Shown in pieces: positions 22,388 through 33,706 of a stretch of 64,000 nt of DNA. How positions within the stretch are numbered: position 1 is the stretch's first letter; every line of letters begins with the position of its first letter. A model generated the notes under the pieces. It was not told the DNA's origin. It worked only from the letters and a program-made list of their open reading frames with translations, and searched no databases. Origin of the DNA: Macadamia tetraphylla. Taxonomy: Eukaryota; Streptophyta; Magnoliopsida; Proteales; Proteaceae. The stretch spans positions 18,659,291 to 18,723,290 of the forward strand of contig CM040971.1 of the NCBI GenBank assembly GCA_022985045.1. Reading direction: 5' to 3'. A program made the position numbers and the translations under genes.

Positions 22388-24822
22388 TGTAGACACCCAA
22401 TTTTGTCACCCTCCTCTGGCTTTGATGAATTATGGATCTTAGATGTGACTACTTGCTTTCGATCGACAGAGATGATTGATTAAGGAAACCTGAAAACATT
22501 CTCCACCTACCAGAAAACCCTAAAAGCCAGCACGAGAGGGAAGATGATCCAATTTTGACTTTTTATATGCAAAAGAATCCGACCATGATGACCATACAGA
22601 TGGATAGTGCTTGAAATTACGATTCCAAAGATATATGATACGTCAAAATTGGACCGTCAGATCTCCAATAATCATTCTCGAAAAATCATATTTTTTCGTA
22701 CGTATGTCGCGCACACCGGCAAGCCTATTGGAAACCTGGAAAAATCTCTTACCTACCCAAATACCCCAAATTCATCACCTACCTGAAAACCATGGAAACT
22801 CCACACGGGGGAGAAGAGGGTCCAAATTTAACTTTTTATATACGAAGGAATCTGGTCAATATGACCGTACAGATGGATAGTGCTCGAAAATACGATTCTG
22901 ATGATATATAGCACTTCAAAATCAAATCTCGGATCTTCTGTGATCATCGATAGAAAAATCAATGATCACGCACACCAGCCAAGTGCCGATCCGCACGATC
23001 TGCCATTGGCTACGCCTAATCCCTATCTTACGCTAGCCCTCGCCTCTTGCGAGCCAAACCCGCCACCCCAGATGCATCTTGGTGCACCGGCGGCAAGCCG
23101 CCTCCAAGACCTCACGTGCATGCCCCCGGACAGTATGGCCCAAGCCCCCACATGACCCATCCAGTGCGCCAACTGGCTGTAGCCCGTGCACTGCTGCTAC
23201 CTGTGCCCATGTGCGTGTTGCCCCACGCGCCATGTGCTACACTCGCATACTGCCACATGCATCATATGCTGCACACGCATGTTGCCCCATGTGCTATGTG
23301 CCACACACCAATGCCGCTTCCCGCGTGCCGTGTGCCGCACCCATTGCCACTACTGCACCCATGTTAACCCTCGTGCCATGAGCCACACACCAATGCCACT
23401 GCCAGCACACCCATTCCACTAGCCCAGTGGATGAAGAGATTTTCCCTTCACCCACTTGGGACCAAAAACCCACTTTTTGGTCAAGAATCCTCTCTCCCAA
23501 AGAACCCCTTTTACCTATTGGATAAAAGCCCTCTTCACCCATTTTAGTCCAAGAACCCTCTTTTGTCCATTGGTTAAAAATTCTCCCTCTTCCCCATTTG
23601 TCCAGAAATCCTATAAATACCCCATTCCTTTGGATTTTACAACACCAAACTACCCCACCTCACTCCATAGTAGTGCAACCCTCTCTCCTCCTCCCCTCAC
23701 CCTTTTGATTTTCTTCGGGTCTCCAGAACAATCTTCGTCAAAATCTGAAATCTTGTTCGGATCTTCGAAGTGTTCTTCGAGACTTTGAAGATCTTCAATC
23801 CAAGTTCTTAGTCCAATCCAGTTTTTACCAAAAATAGTATGTTCTTAGCCTCCCCCTTTGAGTGTTCTTGAGCTTTACTAGAAATAGAAATCCCTCTGCC
23901 TTGAGGTTCTTCGGGTCTACGAAGAGATCTTTGTCAAGATCCAGAGTTTTGTTCGGATCTTCAAAGTGTTCTTCTGGGCTTTGGGGATCTTTAATCCATT
24001 TTTAGGTCAATCTGTTTCTTTCTGAAAATAGCAGTTCCTAGAGGAAGCTCTGTCCGAGTGCCCCTGAAATCTTTTCAGAAATAGCTATTCCCAAAGGAAG
24101 CTCTGCTGAAGTGCCACCTCATCCTAAGTCTGGAAATAGCCTTCCCTAGCCGAAGCTCTGTCTGAATCTAAATCCAAAAGTAATCATTCCTAGTCGAAAC
24201 TCTGTCCGCATACCATCATAATCAACATCTCTCAAAAAAGGAAGTTGGAGGTCAAGACCATCTTCCCTTGAGCCATGAGAATCAGAAAGACAGTCCGAAC
24301 TAGTATTAATCAAGGGTCCACCCCTCTTGACCCGAAACAGAGGTTAAGTTCAGGTACAGTTTATCAACCAACTTGTCATCATGTAGACTTTATATAGACC
24401 TTGTTTTAGTGTATATAGTAGTTTAAATTCAGTTAATGTATATAGGTGTGATAACTTAGCCATGCATATGGAATAGTAATAACTGTGAAAAATGTTCGCT
24501 CTAAGCATCTAATAGGAAGACGATCGAACCGGGTAGATTGGGTGCCTAATACCTTTCCAATTCTACAACCCGACACTTACCCTAAATCTCTAGACAGCAC
24601 CAAATTTTGGGCCCTTTTCTCAGAATTGGGCCGACTCCGTGGTCCTAGGCCCATAATCCTAGGTGGCGACTCCAAACCCTCATTTGCATGATCCCGATTC
24701 CCATATTGGACCATCATCAAACCCCGTCTCGAATGATAAATTTCACACTCTTACGAATTAGGCCTCCACATATCACCGAAGCGTCATACATGTCAGCCCG
24801 TAAGGTAAGCACACATGACACA
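22388..24822 (+). mobile_element. Tat-family 3' LTR, left part (contig 2 copy)
   Basis: It begins TGTAGACACCCAATTTTGTC and is collinear with 7397-9839: U3 repeats, TATA-like CTATAAATAC at 23611-23620, and the duplicated R/U5 block. It is cut at 24822 by the Del element and resumes at 38350 for about 40 bp, as shown by comparison with the uninterrupted copy at 49430-49505. The stretch 22925-23190 is noticeably degraded relative to contig 1. Confidence 0.85.
24818..24822. repeat. Target-site duplication, left (ACACA)
   Basis: ACACA immediately precedes TGTCACACCC of the Del LTR and is repeated at 38345-38349 directly after the other LTR. The uninterrupted site with one ACACA is at 49457-49461 in the third contig. 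Confidence 0.92.
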
Positions 24823-27498
24823 TGTCACACCCGCTCAATCGAACCGAGCGGTGACCGAGTTAACACTTTGGTTAACCCAAACCCGCCAGATCATCGACAT
24901 CAGATTCCACCACAGATACACACACTAACATAAGTTCATCGATCGGCGGAAGACTAAGTTTTACCATTAATAAATCCCATATACTTGATAATTGAATTGT
25001 GATACAATAATTATATGCATTTGGGCCAAGGCATGATATATACACAAAGAATATGATTCAAATACCAAGTATATACTGAAATCATAAAAACCATCGAGTA
25101 CACACTGCTCGGTTTCAAAGTGGAGCCACTAGCATCAAGGGTTGAGCCCACTCGCATCACATAGAAGAGCTCACTGCCTCGAGTGGAGCTAAGACGGCCT
25201 CCAAGGTGGAGCTCACTGCTCGAATCTGCGTTCAAAGACGGTCTGCCAGACAAGCGGCCAGTGCTCTAACTCCTCGAGGGTCCACCACCTCTTAAAACTC
25301 GATGTGGGACCCACCCCATGCTCCTCGATGTATGACCAAAATCATCTAAAAGGGGTGTACACGTGGGATGAGCTCACTAGCCAAGAAGTAGAAAGATGGA
25401 CCACACAAATCCACACATCACAACACATCATATGCACTACATGCCATGCTATACATTTTAAATCACATCCACCTAAGCAACATTACTAAGTCCTTGGTTT
25501 TAGTGCTACTACAACCACAAGGCACGATACTCCGGTACGAGCCGCGAACTCCCTCCCGACACGCCCATAGGGCTGTCGAGAAGGCCCACCGTGAGTACTC
25601 GAAAAGTAAAGATAATGCCGCCCACCGCTCTCAAAGAAATGTAAATGATCGAAAAAAAGGTCCGACTCGCAATTTAAAAAGACGATTGGCCCTCTTGAAT
25701 GTACCACGGGTTGCCGATCGTCCTACATGACTCGTCGGGCGTAATGCCTAACCGCCACATAATCGACAACGCGACCTCGCTTTCCCCAAATGGCAACCCA
25801 ACACCTTAACCCCTGTTGGGAAGGGTCGGTATGGATGGTGAGAATCCTAATACCGCATGCTCCTATATGACAATAGTCGATGATAGTGCCTCCGTGTCCC
25901 ATTCCACGGGCCACCAATGCATTCGTTTCAAGCCGACTACGGCATCTAGTCTATCAATGCATTATGCACCATGATGTCCACATTCAACATATAAACATCT
26001 CATTCAATTGGCATTTGAAAAGTAAACATAGCACATATGCACATCAATGTGTGGAATGACTAATCTATATAGCATATTCATGATGACATGGCTAGATTAG
26101 ATATAATTAAATGAATGCCAAACAAATGCCTTGAAACAAGGCCAAACGTCCTCTCCCACTTACCAGAAGCGTACAAGGATTCCCTGCTGATGACGGGTGA
26201 GATCCGGTGCGAATCGGGTAGGATTTGGTGAACCTAACATAATTAAGCGAGGTTAGTACTTCACCATTTTAGGATCAAAATTAATGAAATCCGATGTCAA
26301 AATCGTGTTTAGAACGTCAAAAGAAGGTCACACGTCCGATTTGGGTTCGACGGACATAAGGATCACCTTGGGCCACTGGTGGGTCGGGACATTGGCTGCT
26401 CTCGGAATTTTACCCACCGGTTTGGGACCGGCGGTGGAGGGTTAAACCGCGGTGGTACCGCCGTTGGGTCGGGACCCTTGTCTTCTCGTGGGTACCCACA
26501 AAGGGTAGGAGCCCACCGGTTGTACCCACCGTCTTGGCGGAAAAGACACTGTTTCTTCCCCATTTTCTCCATTCTTTGGGGAATCAAATGGGGCTTTTCC
26601 CCACCCATTCTTCACACCCTCAAGGTCCTATAGGATGGTTCTAACCTAGATCTAGGTTAGATTCAAGTGAGGGAAACCATCTTACCTTCTTTGCTCAAGA
26701 ATGACTTCAAACCCTTTAAATCACTTCAAACTCACAATGCTTCTTCTACCATGTCAATATCTCTTCAAATCCTTCAAGATCAACACATAAATCATCTATT
26801 AAACCTTAGATTCCTCATTTCAAAGGGTATTTACAAGATCTCAAGAAACCATACTCGAATCAAGGGTTTAAAGCTTGGGTAAGGTGAATGTTCACAAAAC
26901 CCAACTTTTCTTACCTCCAACTGTAGATCTAGAGTTGAAGATCACTCTCCCGGCACCGGAATGGGAAGACCGAGCTTCGGCGCCGCTGAAATCCCCCTTT
27001 TCTTCCTCTTCCTTCTCTTCCTTTCTTCTTCCCTCTCTTTTTCTCTCTCCTCTTTACTTTTCTCACCAACGTACGAGGGTAATAAATGGAAAGAAAGAAA
27101 ATCATAAAGCCTTATATACCCTTCCTAATTAAGTGAATAGTCTTGGATGGGTCACTCAGGTGGGTGGGTGTACCCACCTGTCCTACCCACCTGAGAGCCA
27201 AAACTTGGGATTTAACCGGGTTCGGACCTCGGCGCGAACCCCACCCGATACGATGTAGCATACGATATACCTTAAAATATGGATATAATACCTGTTTTAT
27301 CCGTACATAGCCTTATGGTAGGTGCACGTACAGGTTTGGGCACTCCGCTCTTTCCTGGCTCGGACTTGTCGGGCCAGCCGTGTTTAAGGTCACCGTGCAT
27401 CATAGCCCATAAGGAACCTGCTCTAATTTCCTCGGCTCGGTTCTGCATGGTTAAACCGGTTCAACCGCTTAATCGACCGGGTTTAAGCGGGCATTACA
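24823..27498 (-). repeat. Del 3' LTR
   Basis: + strand limits are TGTCACACCC and GGGCATTACA. A TATATAAG box lies on the minus strand at 27111-27118, and G/C-rich 'GGTACCCAC' repeats lie at about 26390-26540. The two LTRs of the element appear nearly identical apart from small indels, suggesting a recent insertion; a formal divergence needs an alignment. Confidence 0.92.
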
Positions 27499-27512
27499 TT
27501 ACCCCCTTCGAA
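27499..27512 (-). promoter_or_regulatory. Polypurine tract of Del element
   Basis: On the minus strand 'CGAAGGGGGTAA' lies directly before the 3' LTR start (TGTAATGCCC). This is the expected position and base composition for the plus-strand primer of reverse transcription. Confidence 0.7.
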
Positions 27513-28860
27513 AAATTTCGCCTCGAAATTGCGACTGGTTGATAAAAGATGAGGGTACTTGGCTCGCATTTCATCCTCTACCTCCCAAGATGCTTCTTCA
27601 AGTGAATGATCAGCCCATCGCACCTTTACATAGGAAATGGAGCGTTGCGAAGGGTTTTCACCTTCCGTCCAAAATTTCAGTTGTCTACGTAGGTCATATC
27701 GCTTCTAGGTACTGTTCCACGGGTAGTACATGAGATGGATCATGTACATACTTCTTAAAGATGGATACATGGAATACATTGTGAACATCCCCAAGCGAAG
27801 GTGGCGAGCAAGCATGTAGGCTACTGAGCCAACCCGGGATAAGATCTCAAATGGTCCCATGTATCTTGGGCTCAACTTCCCTTTCTGTGAAACCTTTGCA
27901 AACCTTTAGTAGGAGAGATCTTGAGAAATACCTTTTCTCCTGGCTGAAATTCAATCTCCTTCTGCGGTGTCCGCATAGCTCTTTTGACGGACCGAATGCT
28001 TTAATCCGTTCTCTAATAACGCCGACTTTGTCACAAGTCATTTGTATCATCTCGAGATCCTAACATTCGCGTCACCTACCTCATCCCAATACAAAGGAGT
28101 TCCTCTCGCCATATAACGCCTCATATGGAGCCATCCCAATTGTAGCTTGGTAACTATTATTATATGCAAACTCCATAAGAGGTATATATTCTTCCCAACG
28201 CCACTCATCTCCATTGCACATGCCCGAGCATGTCTTCTAATATCTGTATGGTTCGCTCGATCCACCATCCGTCTGTGGGTGAAAAGTGTACTCAAATTCA
28301 GTTGTGATCCCAAGGCACCCGTAAGCTTTTCCAAAATCGAAGTGAACCTTGGGTCCCTATCCAAACAATGCTCATCGGCACTCCATGTAAACGCACTATG
28401 TTGTCCATGTAAAGTTGTGCTAGTTTAGCCATGGAGAACTTGGTCTTGATAGGAATAAAATGAGCGCCTTGGTAAGCCGATCCACGATCACCCATATCGC
28501 ATCCATTCCCTTAGGTGTACTTGGGCGTCCGTGACGAAGTCCATTGTAATCCTTTCCCACTTCCATTCTGGTACTGGGAGTGGCTGAAGGGTACCATAAG
28601 GTCGATGCCTTTCAGCTTTTACTTTCTGGCAGGTAAGACAAGTCACCACATATAAAGCTATGGTGACTTTCATGCTTGGCCACCAGTAACTTTGTTTGAG
28701 GTCTTTGTACATTTTGGTACTTCCTGGGTGAAGTGAGTACTCGGAGCTATGTGCTTCTCTCACTATCTTATCTTGTATATCCAAATCATCGGGTACACAC
28801 AATCTGTCTCGAAACATCAATGCCCCATCACTGGCTAAAGTAAAATCTGGGTCGTTCATT
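27513..28860 (-). pseudogene. Del integrase and chromodomain-type tail
   Basis: Transcription runs right to left. At 28859-28488 the zinc-binding region (H-H then 'CLTCQ') leads into the core start ('ITMDFVT'). At 28364-28047 the distal core ('ACAMEMSG', 'TPLYWDEVG') is followed at 28050-27700 by the GPF-type C-terminal segment and, at 27700-27513, a short basic/aromatic tail that corresponds to the chromodomain extension of Del/Tekay. Chromodomains steer integration toward modified histones. Several frameshifts are present, many differing in position from those of the contig 1 copy. Confidence 0.8.
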
Positions 28861-29115
28861 GTTTGGTCTTGAACCTTAACTCTGATCCGCTAAATTCAGA
28901 TCTAAAGGTTGCTTCTTATCACCTCTTGCCTAATTGTCGGATGCACTGAGAGCGACAAGGATACCGTCAACCATTTAAGGTTTTCTCGTTGAGGTTCAAG
29001 CTCTAAGGTTGCCCTTCATATAAGAGGGTTTCATCCATTAGCATCGCCTCTTGCACAAGTGGTGAATCGCTAATATGAGAGCGACACTCGTGTCTTCCGA
29101 CTCAATGCATCGCCA

Positions 29116-29538
29116 CTACATTAGCCTTGCCGGATGATACTGAATATCGCAGTCATAATCCTTCATGAGTTCAAGCCATCTTCTCTGTCTCATGTTCAAA
29201 TCCTTCTGGGTGAGGAAGTATTTCAGGCTTTTGTGATCACTGTATATCTCACACTTCTCCCCATACAAATAATGTCGCCAGATCTTAAGGGCAAAAATGA
29301 CTGCGGCTAGTTCCAAGTCATGAGTGGGGTAATTCTTCTCATATTCCTTTAGTTGTCGGGATGCATACGCTATTACCTTCCCGCGTTGCATGAGAACACA
29401 ACCCAAACCAACTTTGGAAGCATCGGTATAGACTGTCATTCCACCTGTGCCTTCAGGAATAGTCAGCACAGGGGCAGTCACCAATCTCTCTTTCAATTCC
29501 TGGAAGCTCTTCTCACATTCCTCCTCAAATAATTTCAC
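29116..29538 (-). pseudogene. Del RNase H domain
   Basis: A clean 140-codon frame is the best-preserved domain of this element. It shows the catalytic-type residues in 'VYTDASKVGLG', 'THDLELAAVIFAL' and 'YSDHKSLKYFL', in family order, and ends before the linker to integrase. The same domain in contig 1 (14250-14520) is broken into two frames. RNase H removes the RNA strand during cDNA synthesis. Confidence 0.9.
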
Positions 29539-29559
29539 CCCTTTTTAGTCAACTTGGTC

Positions 29560-30300
29560 ATTGGTCTTTGAGATCCGAGCAAAATTCTCGATGAAACACC
29601 GGTAGTATCCAGCCAAACCCAAGAAGCTTCTAATTTCAAGAACATTCTTGGGGCTTTCCCATTCCACTCATGCTTTCACCTTAGCAGATCTACTTGATTC
29701 GGCTTTAGACACTACGCCCCGGAATCCAACTTGTTCAAGCCGAATTCACACTTGCTGTGACTTGGCAACAATCGTTGATCTCTCAACCTCGTAACACCAT
29801 TCTCAAGTGTTGAGTGTGCTCCTCTTGGTCTTGGAGTAGATCAAGATATCGTCAATAAAAACAATTACCCATTTGTCGAGCACATCCGAAATACTCGATT
29901 CATTAGATCCATGAATCCGCGCGCATTGGTTAACCCGAAGGACAACACTAGGAACTCATACTGCCGTACGAGTCCTAAATGCTGTTTTGGGTATATCAAC
30001 GCTTCTTTATCTTGAGCTAATAATAGCGGACGAAGGTCTATCTTCGAAAATACTCGCTCCTTGCAACGATCAAATAAATCATCAATGCGTGGCAATGGAT
30101 ACCGGTTCTTAATGGTTAGCTTATTCAACTCCCGTAATCTATGCACATAGTAAACTACCATCCTTCTTCTTGACAAACAACAGGGCACCCAAGGTGAAAC
30201 ACTTGGGCGAATAAACCCTTTTCTAATAATTCCTGAATTCATCGCAACTCCTTCAATTCAGTCGGTGCCATCCTATATGGAGCCTTAGAATCGGAGCTGC
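29560..30300 (-). pseudogene. Del reverse transcriptase
   Basis: Fingers/palm segments are visible at 30242-29865 ('NKLTIKNRYPLPRIDDLFD', 'VFSKIDLR', 'FGLTNA'). The polymerase motif 'FIDDILIYS' lies near 29835-29860 in a shifted frame. Residues between these blocks are missing through small deletions. Confidence 0.88.
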
Positions 30301-30539
30301 TCCAGAGTCAAGTCTATGGCAAACTCCAACTCTCTATCGGTGGTAAATGCATCGATCATCCGGGAAAACATCGGAAACTCTTTAACCACCTTTACTTCTT
30401 CTAGAGGTGTAACTCTTGCATCAACATCGAGTACGAGGCTAAGAAACCCGACATCCACTTTCTAGCAACTTTACCGCTTGAGAGCGGAGACAAGGACCTT
30501 CCTCACCCTTTTCATTGTATCCGCTCGGTATACCCACTC

Positions 30540-30870
30540 TTTCCTTAGTCATCTGTTACCTTAATCAGCCTTTCAAGACAGATCACATTAGCTCGATGAG
30601 CCGACAACCAATCCATACCCAATATAACATCAAAATTGCATATTGAATTTAATGAGTTGTGCATCAAAGTTCTTCCCACTAATCTCCACGGCACGGCCCA
30701 TACACTTCTTTCAATCAGGTAATTTTACCAGAGGCATACTAACAATCATTCCATGGTCTAGGATCCGGGTGACATCCCAAGTTTCCCTACAAATATCTTA
30801 GATGCGAATGAATGAGTAGCTCCTAATCAAATAAAACATAGGTTGGTATGCCCGATATGGGTAGGATACC
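30540..30870 (-). pseudogene. Del aspartic protease
   Basis: On the minus strand a 'NFDVILGMDWLSAHRA'-like segment lies at about 30660-30590, the typical C-terminal flank of gypsy proteases. The catalytic Asp segment upstream (about 30860-30800) is recognisable only in shifted frames. The protease would cleave Gag-Pol. Confidence 0.7.
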
Positions 30871-30952
30871 TAGTATAACAATGTATATAATTTCAGCGGT
30901 CATCAATATTAATCATAATGAACTTCTTAATTTAAAATGTACTGCTACAACT

Positions 30953-32382
30953 TCATACTAGCCTCAGGCTTCCTCGGTGATAGGGCATACATCCTTCCTC
31001 GCGGTTGATGCCTCGAGGTAAGGGAGGTCGGTACACGATGGTCGACGAGGGAAAGGCTGGTCGACCACAGCTTTGATAATGCCCATATGAATGGCAATTG
31101 AAGCACGAATCGAGACGTCGGAACGGAGCGGGCCCTCTCGCACTTGACCCGTTGAGATGGAGGTCGAGGTGGCCTTGGAGCCGGGGTGCCACACTAGTGT
31201 TCGGGTGAAAAGAGGTGGAACCAACCACCAACGGCCTAGGAGGGTAGCGGATGGCCTATAGGGCTGCCTATACATAGGCCCTAATCGTATGATCCAGCGG
31301 TATGCCTTGGAGGAATTTCCCATACCCGAGAATGGATTTGTTCTCTTCCACAGTCCAGGAGTGAGGGATTGTTCACCCTTTTGCTTATCTTCCATGGTCT
31401 TGGCCTTCGTATATCGCCATATTCGGTCAAATCCAGTAACTCAAGTACGGACCCAATAGATGATGCCTTTAGGCCTTTTAGGAACCTTGCTTCCTTTTCC
31501 TCAGCTGTCCTCACATGCCTTGGGGCAAAATGGAACAGACTCTCGAATTGTTGTTGATACTCAAGGACAGTCTTACCTCCTTGAGTTAAGGCCATGAACT
31601 CAGCTCCTTTCGGTCTCAATCACAGGATAATGGTTGTCCAAGAACAACTCCTTGAACTGCTCCCAAGTGGGTTCGGATGAGCAGCCAACAATATAGGCTT
31701 GGAGGCTTGCCACCAAGAATTTGCTCTTTCTTGAGTTGCAACCCACACAAATAAGTTTCGGGCATCCGTGCACTCAAGCACCTCAAATATCTTCTCTAAT
31801 TCTTGGATCCATTGATCCGTTCCAGAGGATCACTCCCCACCTTAGAGAATACCGTGGTAAGTTCCTTTTGAATGACTCCACTACCCTTGACGACATTCCG
31901 TCATCGGGAAGTTAGGAACATAGGCGTGATAGTAGGAGTATGGAGGAGGCATCCCATATTGAGGAACACCGAATGGTGGGATTGGAGTTGTACCCCCCAC
32001 TTGTGGTCCCGTTCCCGACCCTACTGGTGGGTCCTGTGGAGTGAGTACTCGGGGAGGTTGACCGGTTGAGAAAAGTCCAACTGTCGGATAGCGTCATAAA
32101 TGCTTCGTTGTTAAGCATTTGTTCTTGGAAAGCTTGTTGGGACTGCTGAATTATAGTAGCAACATCTCCGGTGTGATAACCGTGGAGGGTCCGGAGTGAA
32201 GTCATAGGTGGGTCCCCATGTGCCCCACCCGACCAAGGGTCTCTGGAGGTAGTGGAGGTGAGGTATGCCCCAGGCGGACCTCGGATTTTGTGGTCGGCAT
32301 GACCCGATGAGGACCCCCAGGTACCTCGGGCATTACTACTGGATCTAGTACGTACCATCGTATCCTCACCGGAACACATCAC
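30953..32382 (-). pseudogene. Del Gag
   Basis: The start region is at about 32364 ('MVRTRSSSNARG') within the frame 32382-31912, a Pro/Gly/Ser-rich N-terminus. The Retrotrans_gag-like core is at 31619-31281 ('LTQGGKTVLEYQQQFESLF', 'ARFLKGL'), and a zinc knuckle ('CFNCHSYGHY') lies near 31100. Gag forms the particle and binds RNA. At least three frameshifts separate the parts. Confidence 0.85.
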
Positions 32383-32669
32383 ACACCATATTGGTTAAAC
32401 ACCAGAGAATTGATTTCGCACACAATCATATGCCATTACATGAGGTGTTGTAGTGTATGATAGCCTGATAATCACAACTCAATTCCAAGATATGCAAAGT
32501 CCCCAATGACATACTAATGGTCCCCTTGACCATAGCATATTAATCATAGGAATAATATCAATAGTGAAAATCAATGTAATCATGCTAGGAGGAGAGAAGG
32601 GAAAAGAAAAGAGGGAAAAATTTAAAATTTCCCAACTGCTCATAACGGGAATTGACCGACGGGTGACCC

Positions 32670-32800
32670 GTTATACCCCGGTCTATCGCCTTACACCGGG
32701 TGGCACGGCGGGGCCGAGTTATACCGCCGTTCTTGCCTTACACCGCGGGTGGCACGCGGTAGGGGCCCCGGTTATACTCGCGGTCTTGCCTGTAAAACAC
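32670..32800. repeat. GC-rich tandem repeats in Del leader
   Basis: Two to three imperfect ~50-bp units contain 'GTTATACC', 'CTTACACCG', 'GGTGGCACG' and 'GGGGCC'. They lie between gag and the putative 5' end of the antisense gene, in the position of a promoter for that gene. Confidence 0.6.
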
Positions 32801-32944
32801 GAGCAGGGCCCTCTGCACCTGCTCGCTCGTCCTTTCCCAAACTCCTTTTCTCTTTCCTCCTTTCTTCCTTGGGCGATCTTGGAGGTCTCCTCGGATCTTC
32901 TACTCGCGGTTCCACTCATCAACTAGGTGGTTTAGAGGAGAGTC

Positions 32945-33706
32945 AACTCTCCCTTCTTCAAGTAAGTTTCTTCTTCTCCTCTTTCCGAATTTCCATTTGG
33001 GGTAAAATACATGTATAGACTTCACCTTAGGTTGTCTTCCTTATTTTCACCATAGAATAGTATTTCCATGTGATTGTGATGCTTCTACTATGGTCATTTG
33101 TAGTTTATAGGAATTTTATCTCTTCATTTGGAGAAAACCCCAATTTGTGCCCTAGGTTTCCAAATTTGGGGATTTCTTCAATTCTTACTCTTTTTCTCCA
33201 ATTGATGACTCCTTTGTGATGCATTCCATTTGATTTACGCTAGATATGCTTTAGATTTCATGAATCCTCCATTATGCTTGGAATCCCCATGTATTTCTAT
33301 GAAAATCCTCTTTTTGTATTGGTTTCCTTGGTTTTTTTTTTTTTCATCCCATACTTGCATTCTTGGAATTCCCTAGCCGATTTGGGTACGTTCTTGCACA
33401 TTCATGATCCCGCTACTACGGCATTTTGCTCTAGACCTAGGGTTTCAAGCTATTCCCCATTATGTTCGAATTTGCACATTGGACTTGAATTCCTCTTCTT
33501 ATTTATGCTCTTTGCTTTTGCTGTCATTCTACTGTTTTGGCATGTTTTTATGCGTCGTAATCTACCGTGCTTCATGTCATAGGTTTCCTATCGTTCCTAG
33601 ATTGTCGCTGCTCCTGCTTTTGCATGAATTGGGTTTTGATTTCCCTTTTAATGCTTCTTGTCTTTTCCTTCTCGTACTAACCCTACTTTCTTTCCTTATT
33701 GCCAGG
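32945..33706 (+). other. Probable 5' UTR intron of antisense gene
   Basis: A 'TTCAAGTAAGTTTC' donor-like site lies at about 32956-32970, and a T-rich stretch ending in 'TTATTGCCAG' lies at 33696-33705, just before the ATG. The stretch is T-rich with no convincing coding frame; hydrophobic frames within it are by-products of T-runs. The intron assignment is inferred from splice-like signals only. Confidence 0.45.

Noticed and set aside
33274..33582. Hydrophobic frame resembling a membrane protein
   Set aside because: It lies in T-rich sequence between splice-like signals before the antisense ATG and matches nothing I recognise.
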